Assembly (NCBI GenBank): GCA_036346275.1
Contig: CM070713.1
Coordinates: 74,640,382 to 74,704,381 of the forward strand
Origin: Otatea glauca
Lineage: Eukaryota > Streptophyta > Magnoliopsida > Poales > Poaceae
Length of the DNA: 64,000 nucleotides
Direction: 5' to 3'
Shown in pieces: positions 1-11,064 of the stretch (positions within the stretch are counted from its first letter, which is position 1; each line of letters starts with the position of its first letter). A program made the position numbers and the translations under genes. The notes below the pieces were generated by a model. It was not told the origin of the DNA, did not search any database, and saw nothing but the letters and a program-made list of their open reading frames with translations.

Positions 1-367
1 TGGAAACATTAATTATATATCATTACCAACCAAAAAATATTCAAATTTTTATAACGTAGTTTGCACTATTTTCAATTCGGTTGAAATTTGTTGGTCAGTC
101 TTATATTATGATAGTAGCACTTTTAGAATTTTAAAAAATTCCTCAAGATTGATAATCATCTAAAAATTTTATGGGAATATTAGTGATGTGTCAGGACCAT
201 CCAAAAAAAATTTCAAAATGTTATTTTTAGATATTTCAGTTCAAAAATTCAGGATTTCAATTTTTTTTAATTTTGATCTGATTTCATCTGAAATTTTGAG
301 ATTTTACCAAAATTTCAGATTTCGTCCACCCCTGAGATGTCAACCAATAATGAAATTTGAAACCCTG
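1..367. mobile_element. Right end of an AT-rich MITE-like element (truncated by window start)
   Basis: Very AT-rich non-coding sequence rich in AAATTTCAG-type words. It ends in GAAATTTGAAACCCTG, which closely resembles the right end (GAAATTTGAAACCTTG) of the 287-bp element at 20490-20776, and both carry a similar subterminal stretch (TTTCATCTGAAATT followed by a few bases). I infer a second, longer or diverged copy of the same family whose left end lies outside the window. No gene is visible. Confidence 0.35.
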
Positions 368-1324
368 AGCGTGGATGCTTTTATTGTGTGATGGGCCTAT
401 GGCTAGGGATGAAAACGAAACGGAAACGATTGGTAAATAACTATTCTGTTTCCATTTCTATATTTTTTTACCGGTAACAGAAACGAAATCGAAAACTCCA
501 AAAACGAATACGAAAACGGATAGTGACAGAAACGGAAGTGGAACGGAATGGAGCGGATACAGAAACGAAAACGGAAGCGGAACGGAACGGACCGCACAGA
601 TGCTTTCAAATGCGTGATGGTTAAGTGGATGCAGTGGTGATCTCCTTGCTTAAGCATTTCTCAACTGGACCAAACATTTGCTATCTTTCTGGAAAAGCTA
701 CAGGTCTTGCCAACTACCTGAACATTTCTTGAGATGGTGTAGGGGGGTACAACCTTATCTCAAATACTGAAGTATTGTCAGATTTGGGAATACTGTTGTT
801 ATCTATACAATTTAGTACTTGTGCAGTTTTGGCTATCCCAGCCCAGCTATATATTTGGGAGAAAATCAAACATTTGGTCAGGAGGTTAACCATGCCTTGT
901 CACAGCTTCAACCTGTGAGGGCAGTTGTGCGCTTAGGAAAGTGTCACATGTTAGTATTACTAGCAAGAGTTTGCGCGCTACGCTGCGCCATGCGAAATTT
1001 GGTTGCGCGACGCTGTGTCGAGCGAAATTTGGTCCGATGATTATTTCTGAAAAATGGGTGTGAGGACGTAAATGCGAATTCGTTTTTTCTCTAAATTTTT
1101 TTTAAAAAATACACTAGCTAGGAGTCATCGGCGAATTTGCGGCACCACGGGTAATCTTTGTGTGACGTGGAACCGCTAGGAGTCATCGTCAAATCAGCGA
1201 AAACGTGTGTTTTTCTTGCGTGATTTCAGTTTTCTCGGGTTCTTTTCTAAAAAAATGGCGTATTACTTTTCGCGTAATTTTGGTTTTCTTGGTTTTTTCT
1301 TTAAAAAATGGGTTACTAGGAGCC

Positions 1325-1610
1325 TTCATTGAATCTGTGGATTGCTATAAGTCGTCGGTAAATCTGTGGACTTTTTTGAAAATAAAAACGGAGGGACATA
1401 AACGTATTTTCGCTTTTTCAGATCAATTCAGTTAAAAAACGTTTTTTGGGATCTAAACGCAATTTTGTTTTTTTCTCGGGTCCATTTTGTTAAAAACCGA
1501 CGTGAGGACCTGAACGTAAACCACGTAGGGACCTAAACGTATTTTTGATTTTTTTGGGTCTATTTTGTTAAAAAAACTATAGAAGGACCTAAACGCAATT
1601 TCTAATTTTC
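1325..1610. repeat. Degenerate tandem repeats of about 60 bp in the hAT interior
   Basis: Units share a core GGACCTAAACG(C/T)A followed by a T-rich run and (T/C)GGGTC(C/T)ATTTTGTTAAAAA. Recognisable units begin near 1390, 1450, 1520 and 1580. They carry indels and no open frame. The wider 1045-1700 stretch has the same composition and repeats TAGGAGTCATCG near 1120 and 1170. Function unknown. Confidence 0.5.
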
Positions 1611-2459
1611 TGGAGGAAATTTTCGCAAGGGGGTGACGTGGCACCCTTGAGAGGCTGCCAATGCCTCCAGCTATAATATAAGGTATGATGCCAGTCCCTT
1701 TCAAAACTGCATCACTATTGCTTAAGGGATGAAACTTCTAACAGATGATATAAAGATCTTTTCCTTCATGTGGGAGCATCCTACTACCTGAATTTTGTTG
1801 AGAGGTTATTCAACACATGTAGAATTAGCTAAATAAAATAGAAATCAATATCCTTTCTGTAAGACTGAGTTTTCTGGATTTTAGTGAACTGAGTTTTCTG
1901 AATTTTAGTGAAAGTAACTCTCATCAAAATATTATCACTACAAATACAGTAAGAGCTATAATCAACAGACTTATATGGGGGGTATATTATTTGTTGCTTC
2001 TACCACGTTATTTAATCTATCAGCACTTTAATAACTTTGCACAATTTGTAGTAAGAATCGCATAAGCTTAGCATGAAGCAATTGTTGTAAAGTTGTAGCC
2101 CCTCTCTATTTGGGCAATGTACCAATTGAATAAGTGCAATTCAAAGCTTTATTTTTTTCCTCTAATTTTCTTCACTTCTTAACATTTTAGAGTTATAGCT
2201 TGTCTGAGATCATTTGAATTAATTTTACATTTCTTCATAAGCTATTCAGATAGTACAATAGTATGACCAATTGACCACCAGTTGCAATGTCATCACCACC
2301 AGTTGCAATGGCATTAGCCATGAAGGCTGCTGGTGTCTCTGGGACAAAAAATAATACCTCCAAGGAATACCAAATCGGCGGGGCCTCCGATCTGGTGCAG
2401 CTCAGTGCAGGGACTCCAATCAGGGTGATAGCATCTAGGCCCCCTCAAATTTTATTATT

Positions 2460-4240
2460 GTGTTTTGCTATAATTTTGGTATTAATGACCAAGTTAATAA
2501 TACTCAAAGTTTTGAAGAACATATGCTGGATTCGAAAATGAAGCAAGTTGGATGAACAAGATTAAGGTGCTCAGTTCTAGTTTATGACTTGGGAGATGAT
2601 TCAAGTCAAAAGGCTAGGATTGTTTTTCTCTTTTTTGTTGTCTAAAGGGGGACTTTGCACAAGCTAGTGAATTGGATCATAAGGCAAAAACAAAACTAGA
2701 TTACTCGGAGCAAAAGACACTTAGTCCTTTTTAAATCATATTTCTTAGAGTACAACGGACCAAATTTCTGCTATCCATTTTTTCAGTCCGTTGCACTCTC
2801 AGCATATCCTTGGAAGTCAAATAAGATTCTTTGGTCAAACTTTGAAACTCTCTTATGACTAAACTCCCATCAAATATCTGATTATCGGATCAAGTCTATA
2901 GTCTTCTTATCATTTCATCCTTGGTAAAAAAACCTCCGTTAAAATCATCTGATAGCCAAGGGTTTGCCTATGTATAACGAACTAAAATCTTTGGTCCGGC
3001 ATATATATAAAAGTCTCTGCTCTATGACGGACCAAAATGTTCTCCGTTTCCCATCTACAGCGGACCAAATATTTTGGTCCGGCACTCTTTCAGTTTATAA
3101 GCCTTTGGCCGAACCAAACTTTGAAGTCCTATTTATTGAAACCTTATATGAATATCCTTTATCTCCAAAAGAATTTTTACATAGACAACGGACCAAACAT
3201 TCGTGCTTATATTTTCCAGCCCGTTGCTGAAGTAAAACGCTTGGATAAAACTTATCTCTGTTGAAAAAGGTCTGTGGCACCTAACTCTTGAAAAGTCCAT
3301 GTATGACGGACCAAAATTTTTGGTCCGACGTACATAGGTCTCTATGCCAGACCAAACTCTTGAAAAGTCTATGTATGGCGGACCACATATTTGGTCCGAC
3401 GTACATGTATCTTCTTCAGTTGTGTGGCGGACCAATCTCTATGAAAAACCCATGTACAGCGGACCAAATTTTTTAGTCCGTCGTGAATGCTCAAATTTGG
3501 TCCGTCATACACATGTCCGAGATCGCTAGGCATCAATTACTTAGTCCGTTATGCGTGTATATTTCGGTATTTCGACATCGACACGTCCAACGACTCATAT
3601 GAAAGTGTAACGGCTATATTCACTCCAAATGGTTATATAAGCATTTCCTGAGCCATCTACCAAAAAACAGATGAACTCCTAACACTTTGGTTTTCATATA
3701 TAGCTCTCATTCTGAAAAAGGAGTTTGTGCTTCATCTTCACACCAAAATTCTCATACATCTCTAAGTGTGTTAGCTCCAAGCCAGTGTCTAGTTGTGTGA
3801 ATTGCAAAAGTGAACCAAGAGACAAAACTTGTGCAAAGTTTATTACTCTTGGATCTTAGTGATCCTAGACAGCTTGGAGGAAGTGTACAGTGCGACCTGT
3901 CCAAAAGTGATTGTGGAAGGCCACTGTGGTTATGAGAGGTTTGGAACTCACCTCACTGGAGTAGTGAAAGAGTTACCTGAGTGATCACCAGAGCTACTAC
4001 GACTAGCTTTGGAGAAGCAGAACTTCGAAAGAAGTGCTTCAACGTGGATTAGGAGTGCGACTCTGAACCACGGGATAAATCTTTGTCTCTCTTGTGTCAT
4101 TTCGTTATTGCTTTATTGTTATCATTATTTGCTTTAAATCTATTTTATACTTTCTTTGTGAGTTGCTCTGTTCAATTTTGTAAGTTGTTTAAAAAACTCG
4201 TAACTTGTTAAATTGCCTATTCACCCCCTCTAGGCTAACT
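2460..4240 (+). mobile_element. Probable solo LTR of a Copia-type element nested in the hAT
   Basis: The right part ends in ...TTGCCTATTCACCCCCTCTAGG, followed by CTAACTCGATCCTTCA, which is the typical 3' end of large Copia LTRs in grasses. The left part has an AAAGGGGGA purine block (about 2645) and text resembling Copia 3' regions. No pol domains lie on either side within the hAT, so a solo LTR is the simplest reading. I could not find a clean target duplication, and both boundaries are approximate. Confidence 0.45.
2748..3560. repeat. Cluster of GGACCAAA / TTTGGTCC words forming palindromes
   Basis: Inverted copies of CGGACCAAAT and TTTGGTCCG recur about every 40-80 bp. Several are joined head to head into near-perfect palindromes: GGACCAAATATTTTGGTCC near 3062, GGACCAAAATTTTTGGTCC near 3309, GGACCACATATTTGGTCC near 3381 and GGACCAAATTTTTTAGTCC near 3461. 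Many are followed by CGACGTACATG-like words. The cluster lies in the inferred Copia LTR, upstream of its likely transcript start, so it could be a binding-site array. No protein frame explains it. Confidence 0.6.
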
Positions 4241-4244
4241 CGAT

Positions 4245-4530
4245 CCTTCACGGTAGCGGTGGAGGATCTCCGTCGAAGCGGCGCGCGCAGCGTGGTGGAG
4301 GATCTTCCGTCGCGGCGTCGGGGTGGCGGCTTGGCCTTGTGCAGAGGATCTCTCGCCGCCGTCCGGGTGGTGTAGCGCGATGGAAGATCTCCGTCGCGGC
4401 GTCGGGCGGGTGTGGCGCAGCTAATGCTCAGGGGGGGGGCGCCAACTTGGGAGGAAGGGCCGCTGGGGGAGTCTGGTGACTGAGTGCTGTGTGTGAGGCT
4501 GAGAGCTAGGGTTTCACTCGGTGCCTTCCT
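4245..4530 (-). pseudogene. GC-rich remnant, possible 5' end of a lost hAT gene
   Basis: This block is far more GC-rich than its surroundings and contains AAACCCTAGC on the minus strand, a common motif in plant gene leaders. A minus frame of 129 codons (4189-4578) is open but low in complexity and matches no family I recognise. GGAGGATCTCCGTCG-type units repeat four times between 4262 and 4410. I read it as the leader or first exon of the element's former gene, with the rest missing. Confidence 0.25.
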
Positions 4531-4780
4531 TCCTTGACTGCTTGCCGCCTTGCCGCTTGGGCTTTTCGGATGGGACATTGGGCTTTACGCCGCTCGGGCC
4601 ATTCGGAAATTCCGAATAGGTTTATACGGAATTTCCGTTTCGTTTCCGTCAGAACTAACTCTCCCGTTTCCGTTTCTGTTCCGACACTTTCCGTTTTCGT
4701 TTTCGAAAAACAGCTTCCATTTCCGTTTTTCTTCGGAACGGTCGGAAAGTTTTCATTCTGTTTTCATCCCTACCTATGGC

Positions 4781-5160
4781 AATTGGGTCTAGTGCTTACG
4801 TGTTCTTGTTTAATGTTTGAACACTTGAAGAATTATTAATAAGGTGTAGTTACTTAGGTTTAAGCCTTAATCAAGGCTGTTTTATTTAAAGGGTGTAAGA
4901 GTGCCATCGTGCATTGTTGCAACTTGTTGTCGCGGTCATTTTTATAGCTCAACAATTAAAAGATCGCTAGATCAAATCCCAAAAATCCACATATATATAA
5001 ATTGAAACACAAGTGTAGGACTTGAACTATGATCTTTAGCTAGAAGATACAAGTTTCATATTAATTAGGAGGGTCTTTTATCATCCTAGAGATATATCAA
5101 AGTTTATATTGATGTAGTATCAAGAGATAAAATAAATAAATGGTCGAACTTGTTGGTACT
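4781..5160. other. Short non-coding spacer between two mobile elements
   Basis: AT-rich sequence with no convincing reading frame. Its last five bases (GTACT, 5156-5160) are the left target duplication of the Ty3 element that follows. Nothing else recognised. Confidence 0.5.
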
Positions 5161-5811
5161 TGTCGATGTTCAAGACCTGGGGTCCCTTAATCGAACTTAC
5201 AGAAATATAAATTGTGGGCTCCTAGTGAACAAAATAGAGAGAATAGGGATTGCTTCTTTATTATCCAAACGGCTTTTACAAAGTATACATGTTACAGAGT
5301 GATCAGAATGATCATAGGTTGCTAATGTCAGATGCTAGATTACATATTTGATTCCGGGTCAATTGTCCAAATGCTCCATGTTTCAATAGCGTGGATCGAC
5401 CCCTATTTATCCTGGTTGAAGAGGTGACAGTTGTTCTCCAAAAAGGCATCGTGTAGCAAAGAGATGTCTTCCTACCAAACGTTGTCTTCTCGCTAAAGGG
5501 TGCCTTTTTCAGAGATAATTTTCGGGTGGTTATGTATACTTGTCGGACAACTTTCCACACGGAGACATGTGCGGGGATAAATGCTTATCCCCGACTAGTT
5601 CATTGGTCGAGGTAACCATTTCACTGGTCGATGACGACTAGTGTGAAGCAAAGGTTTGACCATCTTGACTGAACTAGTTGGAGACCTAACCGTTCGAATA
5701 AGGATGGGTTCCCCCTATATTATAGGCTTTATGTATTGCAGACCTATTAACAGAATTTAGTCACAAATAATTTGAGGACCCAAACAAATGATAGGCTTTT
5801 AATCCTCGTCA
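5161..5811 (-). repeat. 3' LTR (element orientation) of the Tat element
   Basis: 651 bp. On the plus strand it starts TGTCGATGTTCAAGACC and ends AATCCTCGTCA. It matches 15241-15872 along its whole length with scattered substitutions and small indels. The outer terminus keeps the canonical TG...CA pair. Confidence 0.95.
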
Positions 5812-6555
5812 GCTAGCCTCCAAGTCTTGAGAAATAAGAGTTTATTACTCAAGTCTTTTCGTCTTCTGTGACTATATAGGGTTATGCGCCAATTATTGAC
5901 CGGTTTAAGTGCTAATAAATGGGAAATCTTTGCACTTTTCTTGGTAACTGAAACAACGTTGATCGTCTTTAATGTGTAAGGTATATAAAGGGGACGAAGG
6001 CCTTCTTCTGAATCAAGAAAAAGATTACATCCAAACTCCTTTAGTTGTTTCAGCTTCTCATCATCTTCCTTTATTTCTTCTCTCATCAACTATGATGAAG
6101 GGTGTGATAAAAAAAAGATGGTGAAAAATTGAAATATCTAAGGAAGTTTTAGGGTAACATTTGATTCCTTCTTACTTTCAGATTTCTGAAGAAGAAATTA
6201 CTTTCAAACTTTTTCTTAGTTTTTTAAGTTTTTCATCTCTCGTCCTTATTTCTTCTCTCATTAATTATGATGAGGAGTATGATCGGGGAAAGGAGGTGAA
6301 AGGCTTAAATAACTAAAAAAAAGTTTGAGGATATCAAACCGGTGTCAGTTGTCATTTATTGAAAAGGCAATTTTACTCTTTCTTAGAAATCGAAACATTG
6401 TTCAAAAACTTGCACAATTTAGGCTATATATAAAGGGGAGTAAATCCTCTCGGATTTCTCATGCCCTTACTGTTTTCAAGCACAGAAGTAAATTTCTCAA
6501 ATTTTTCACGACCTCTGAGCTCTTGCCTTCGATCTTTTTCTTCTTCCCCAAACTG

Positions 6556-8036
6556 ATGGCCATGGACAAATTGATTCTCACGGAGGGGAGGATTAAGGAA
6601 CTACAAGATCAAGGTTCGATTCCTCCCCACGAAATGCTGCGATGGGATCCTAGTGGAGAGGACACGAAGCCAGTGCCTCAGGAGGGCCATCTCGTCCTTT
6701 TCTCTGCTTTAGTGAGATTAGGGTTTCGCTTCCCTGAGAGGGAGTTCTTGGTCGACGTGCTTGATCATTATGAGATCGAATTGTACAATCTTCCCCCAAA
6801 TTCTATTTTGATTTTAAGTGTCTTTGCAAAGCTTTTCTTGGCATTCCCCCTCCAGTTCTCATTTTTCGCTATTTCTACCAGTATACTAGGAATAGCAAGA
6901 CCCATGATCTTTTTGGGAGCGCATATTTCAATCTCCAAGATAAGATGGCTTCTTAGTATCCCCCACTCCCGACCAAGGATATGTGGCGTGACTATCGAAA
7001 GGAGTGGATTTACTCGGAGATTCCAAGAGGTAGCCGCCTCCGATTTACTAGGAAGCTGGCCCCAGTATGGACAAAGACCGAAGCCAAGAGAGAGAAGGAC
7101 TCGCTGGTCCTCACTGAAGAGGAGAGAGACATCGTCAAGATCATCAGCAAGCTGGTGAATGGAGGCTTAATGAGGCAGAAGATCGTTTTTGATTTTTTAT
7201 TCCATAAAATAAGTCCTCTGAAGAGGCGGTTTAGATTCTCCTGGAGAATAGAAGGAGACTAGGATCCGACCAAGGACGAACCTGGAGGTAAGAAAAATTC
7301 TTTAATTACCGACCTCTTTTTCATTAGAGAATTTTACTGGCGTTTATGGGTATTTGTCTTATCAGTTTTGACTGCCGAAGAGACCTAGTCAAGACTCGCG
7401 TATATGCTGCACGTCTCTTCTGATGGGTCTGATCTGGCTGCCTTGGACAAGCAACCATCTTGCCTGTTCGGGCAAACTGATGAGTTCATTAATGAACACA
7501 TCATGGAAAGTACCAAGAAACTTCTTTGGTTATTTTTTTGCTAATTGTCTTTTATGCTTAATAACTGTACTTATTCTTTTAGATGCATGGTTGGAAGTGA
7601 TCTGCTGAGCAGCCTGAGGTCTCAGCCTCGGCTCTGCTGACCAAGAAAATGAAGATCAAAGGTACTTTGAAAGTGGTGGATCCTGCCACCGCTGGGACTA
7701 GTGCTGATCCGACCAACACTAGTTCCGCCTTGGTGCTAACAAGTGTTGTACGCTCTAAGCGTGCACATGACCAGACCCAAGATAAGAAGGTTTCGTTCTC
7801 TACAGGGATGCAGACGAGGACCTCATCCCAGGTGCGCTACAAAAAATGGTTCAACTGCAATTGGAATCGTCCATATAGACATCTTCTGACATTTCCCTTT
7901 GTTCAAGGTGAGAGTAAAGATTCGGAGTATAATGTTCCTCTAATTATAAGGAGGAAAAAGAAGACTCCCGACCTGGATGTTGGGACATCGTCTCTTCCTA
8001 TACTGTCCTTGGAAATAGACTCAGGACTTCAATGCA
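6556..8036 (+). pseudogene. Antisense ORF of the Tat element, plant transposon-protein (Transposase_28-like) type
   Basis: Starting at the ATG at 6556 or 6562, the frame encodes a segment with the pattern of plant putative gypsy-type transposon proteins: a phenylalanine- and leucine-rich stretch containing LGFRFPEREFLVDVL and YNLPPNSILILSVF (about 6718-6825). The frame then shifts by one base near 6838. Homologous-looking sequence continues in another frame through a TAG at 6954-6956 and on to about 7262, including KDMWRDYRKEW. Later segments (7649-8036) are lysine- and serine-rich and look like the C-terminal part, possibly after introns. It is transcribed opposite to gag-pol and lies between integrase and the 3' LTR, the place described for antisense ORFs in Tat elements. 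Its role is unknown; this copy is broken. Confidence 0.6.
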
Positions 8037-8049
8037 GGTATGTAACTAT

Positions 8050-8051
<2 letters not shown>

Positions 8052-8081
<30 letters not shown>
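8052..8081. repeat. (TA)15 microsatellite
   Basis: Thirty bases of uninterrupted alternating TA, immediately followed by ACACGATGGCGC and then a 9-bp inverted repeat CTATTCTAC / GTAGAATAG (about 8093-8118). It separates the antisense-ORF remnant from AT-rich sequence with no coding signal. Confidence 0.95.
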
Positions 8082-8084
<3 letters not shown>

Positions 8085-8203
8085 GATGGCGCTATTCTAC
8101 TCCCGAGCGTAGAATAGCTATTCTGCGCTCTAGCCAGAGAATTAAATTCCACGCGCTGGCCGTAGTGAGTTAATGCATTGCAAATAACCAGTAAATATAG
8201 CTT

Positions 8204-8348
8204 AGTAGTAAATCACGAAATATTTTACTACAGAACAACAGATGAATTTACTGGCAAAGTGCATGCACAGCACACCTGAATCCAATTCAGTAGTAAATCA
8301 CAAACATGTTTTACTATAGAACAACAGATAGAATTACTGCCGAAATTG
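8204..8348. repeat. Two diverged direct repeats, about 85 bp apart
   Basis: AGTAGTAAATCAC(G/A)AA...TTTTACTA(C/T)AGAACAACAGAT occurs at about 8204 and 8289, each followed by an A/T-rich tail with TTACTG. Both lie in the non-coding part of the Tat element. The rest of 8350-9300 is AT-rich and I see no gene in it. Confidence 0.6.
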
Positions 8349-9355
8349 TTACTAGTTCATGCATTGCTGAACCCAGCTAGTTAATGCGTATTGTAGTTTG
8401 TACATAAATCTGTTTCTTCTTTGCCTTTTCTATATCTTTCAAATGGTATTGATTTTGATATTCAAATTTTACAGGGTTGTATAATATCACCTTACCTATC
8501 TATAGTAATTTCTTTATAATTTTTGAAAATGTTTACTATTAGTTTTCAAGAATAAGAATTTAGTTCTATTTGCTGGACTAGCAGTAAAATATTTGAAAAA
8601 TTATCAAAAAAAATACCACACATAGGGGAGTTGAGATTCTACAATACTGTAAAATTTGAAGACCAAACTCAATCATACTTGAGAGATATGAAAATAACAA
8701 AGTGACAAACAGCAGCATATACTATCTTTTACTGTCAAAAAAATATTTTAATAGAAAACGTGCAGAAGTAGCATCTGCCGTTGAGACATATATGAACAAT
8801 TTAAAGATTACGTACAAGCAACATGTATGATCTATGCAAATGAATGAAAAAGATCTCTTTTTGCGTTATATTCTATCTTGTGTTTATTCTGTATACATGT
8901 TTTTCTGAGTATATCACTAGCTACCAACTGTTTGTGTACTGAGCAGCAATGTGTTCGGAATACAAGCAATTATCTGATTGCCGACCAGCTCCTTCCACGT
9001 AGTACTTGGTATTAACCAGTAGCAGATTGGAAATAAAGTCATGCTAACGAGTTTCAATGCAGTAAGGACTGGTTTACAAGAAAAGTCTCTATTAGATGTT
9101 ATCTCACAATCCAACCAACAACCTTATACGTTGTTTATAGAGAGGTCGAACAAATCTTGACATTTGTGAATTCCCAGAGGATTATCAGAATAGACACATT
9201 TTTTAAATACAATAGTTAAAGATATATCCTATGTAAATGAAAAAAGAAACTTATTTACACATAAAACATGCGAAGATGCTGGATGTTCTAGGTGTATGAC
9301 AGAATTCTTCCATCTTCCATAGCGAGTCGAACAAATCCTGGTCTCGTAATAGATA

Positions 9356-10319
9356 TTACAGTAAAGGACATTCCCATTTGGGAGATAACTTATGTAAGTT
9401 AGACTGATTCTGGATACGCCTAAGAACCAAGTCTCCCACATTTAGTGTTTGTGGCTGAACTCTTTTATTACAATATATTCTTAAGCCTTGTAAATAGACC
9501 ACTGACCTTATAAGTGCTCGATCTCGCTTTTCTTCTAAGAGATTGACATCATCTTCGCACTGGTCTTCTTGATTGACCTGTTCATATAGAGATGTCTCTG
9601 TAGAGCCTAAATGAATCTCATTTGGCAACACGGCTTTAGCTCCGTAGACCTGTTGAAAAAGAGTTTCTCATGTTGGTCTATTGGTCATCATTCGAATAGA
9701 CCAGAGCACAAAGTAGAGGTCGTCTACCCAAGCCCCCGAGTGTTTGGTAAGGCGATCAAACACTCTTTCTTTATACCTTGTATAATTTGGCTATTAGCTC
9801 TTTCAACTGCTCCGTTACTCTGACGATGAGCGACTGAAATGTAGCAAATTTTTGTGCCTATTTCATCATAATAGTCTTGAAACAGAACACTAATGAATTG
9901 TGTGATCCATTATCAGTAATTAGTCTACTAGGCACATCGCATCTAGTGACTATATTTTTCACAAATAATTTCTTTGCTGCTTGAGCTGTAATAGAGACCA
10001 CATGCTCGGTCTCAATCTATTTTGTGAATGTATCTATCACAACAAATAGAAATTTGAATCCATTAGCTGCTTTTGGTAAATGACCTACTATGTTAATTCC
10101 CCATGTCGCAAATGGCCATGGCAAAGGTATGAAGTGCAGTTGATTAGCAGGTAAATATACTTGTCGAGCATGAAATTGGCATTGCTCACAAGTTTTGACA
10201 AGATGCATGGTGTCTTGCAAAGAAGTGGGCCAATAAAAACATGATCGGAAAGCTTTACCGACCAGTGTTCTATATGAAGCATATGCTCCACACAAACCCC
10301 CATGTATCTCATTAAGCAA
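9356..10319 (-). pseudogene. Integrase region of the Tat element, decayed
   Basis: The 10017-10319 frame carries the N-terminal zinc-binding region (HGGLCGAY, later TCEQCQ) and the start of the catalytic core. A second catalytic Asp context (LITDNGS) is readable near 9925. The C-terminal part, including LNVGDLVLRR, is at 9356-9631. Frame breaks separate the pieces. Two critical positions look altered: the second zinc-ligand His is Tyr, and the first catalytic Asp of the WGxDxxG context is Asn (WGINIVG). The copy is therefore unlikely to encode a working integrase. Confidence 0.8.
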
Positions 10320-11061
10320 TGTTTTTTTCTTGTTCCTGAGTTATACATCGCATGAGAATACCATGTGCTCCCTTTCTATATAGAGTATTATCGAGAATTT
10401 TGTACATTCGCACCTTTCGAATTAATCTGTCCTTTTCATGAATATCCTCAGGCAGTGTCCCATTTTCTAGATAGGCTTTAAATAGTTTAGCCCAATCCAA
10501 ATTCTGCTCAAGGACTCCAACCTCTCTACTAATCAGGGATTTTTCTATGGATGTATCTATAGAAGTCTTAGATAAATATTCAAGAAGCACACCTGTTGAA
10601 ACAGGTGATCGTGAGGAACCCAGTTTTGATAACTGGTCCGCTAAGATATTGTCTTTTTGTGGTATATATTGGACTTTGAAATGACTAAAGTATTTCTCCA
10701 AATTCCCCACTTTATCCAGATTGTGAGCCATTACCTCATCGGATGTCCTGTATTCCTTGCTAACCTGGTTTATGACTAATTGAAAATCGCCTATTGCAAG
10801 AAGCTGACAGACTCCAATGGATTTTGCTGCTCGAAGCCCGACTAGAAGACTTTTATACTCTGCTACATTATTGGTAGTAGGGAATTGTATTTGTATTACA
10901 TATTTTAACTGGTTGCCTTGAGGCGTAACCAATACTATACCAGCCCCCGAGCCTTTTATTTCTCGAGAACCATCAAAGTACAATTTCCCGTGGTCGGTAT
11001 CAGTTGTATCCTTTTTTACAAAGGGTTCACTGTTTGTCCATTCAGTGATAAAATCTGCCAA
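10312..11061 (-). pseudogene. Archaeal-type second RNase H (aRNH) of the Tat element
   Basis: A 249-codon open stretch. It contains KLYFDGSREIKGSGAGIVLV (first catalytic Asp), NNVAEYKSLLVGL (Glu), LLAIGDFQLVINQV (Asp) and DNILADQLSKL (last Asp), the order expected for a plant-type RNase H. It sits between the RT-linked RNase H and integrase, the arrangement that distinguishes Tat elements from other Ty3 lineages. A single in-frame stop (about 11065-11067) separates it from the upstream RNase H, and it runs on to the start of the integrase zinc finger. Confidence 0.85.
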
Positions 11062-11064
11062 AAT

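Larger units (their letters stand above)
404..4772 (-). mobile_element. hAT-type DNA transposon, 4.37 kb, non-autonomous, with nested insertions
   Basis: The ends are inverted: TAGGGATGAAAACGAAACGG on the left and ...TTTTCATCCCTA on the right. The element is flanked on both sides by the identical 8-bp duplication CCTATGGC (396-403 and 4773-4780), which is diagnostic of hAT insertion. Subterminal regions (about 404-590 and 4600-4772) are packed with GAAACGGAAACGG-type words in opposite orientation, as is usual for plant hAT elements. No hAT transposase reading frame is recognisable. A GC-rich block near the right end (4245-4530) resembles the 5' part of a gene read on the minus strand, so the element probably lost its transposase. 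Part of the interior looks like a Copia-type LTR (2460-4240). Confidence 0.82.

Noticed and set aside
8093..8140. Hairpin followed by CTAG as a Helitron 3' end
   Set aside because: A hairpin plus CTRR-like word is present, but the spacing is not typical and no Helitron 5' end (TCTCTACTA type) was found upstream.
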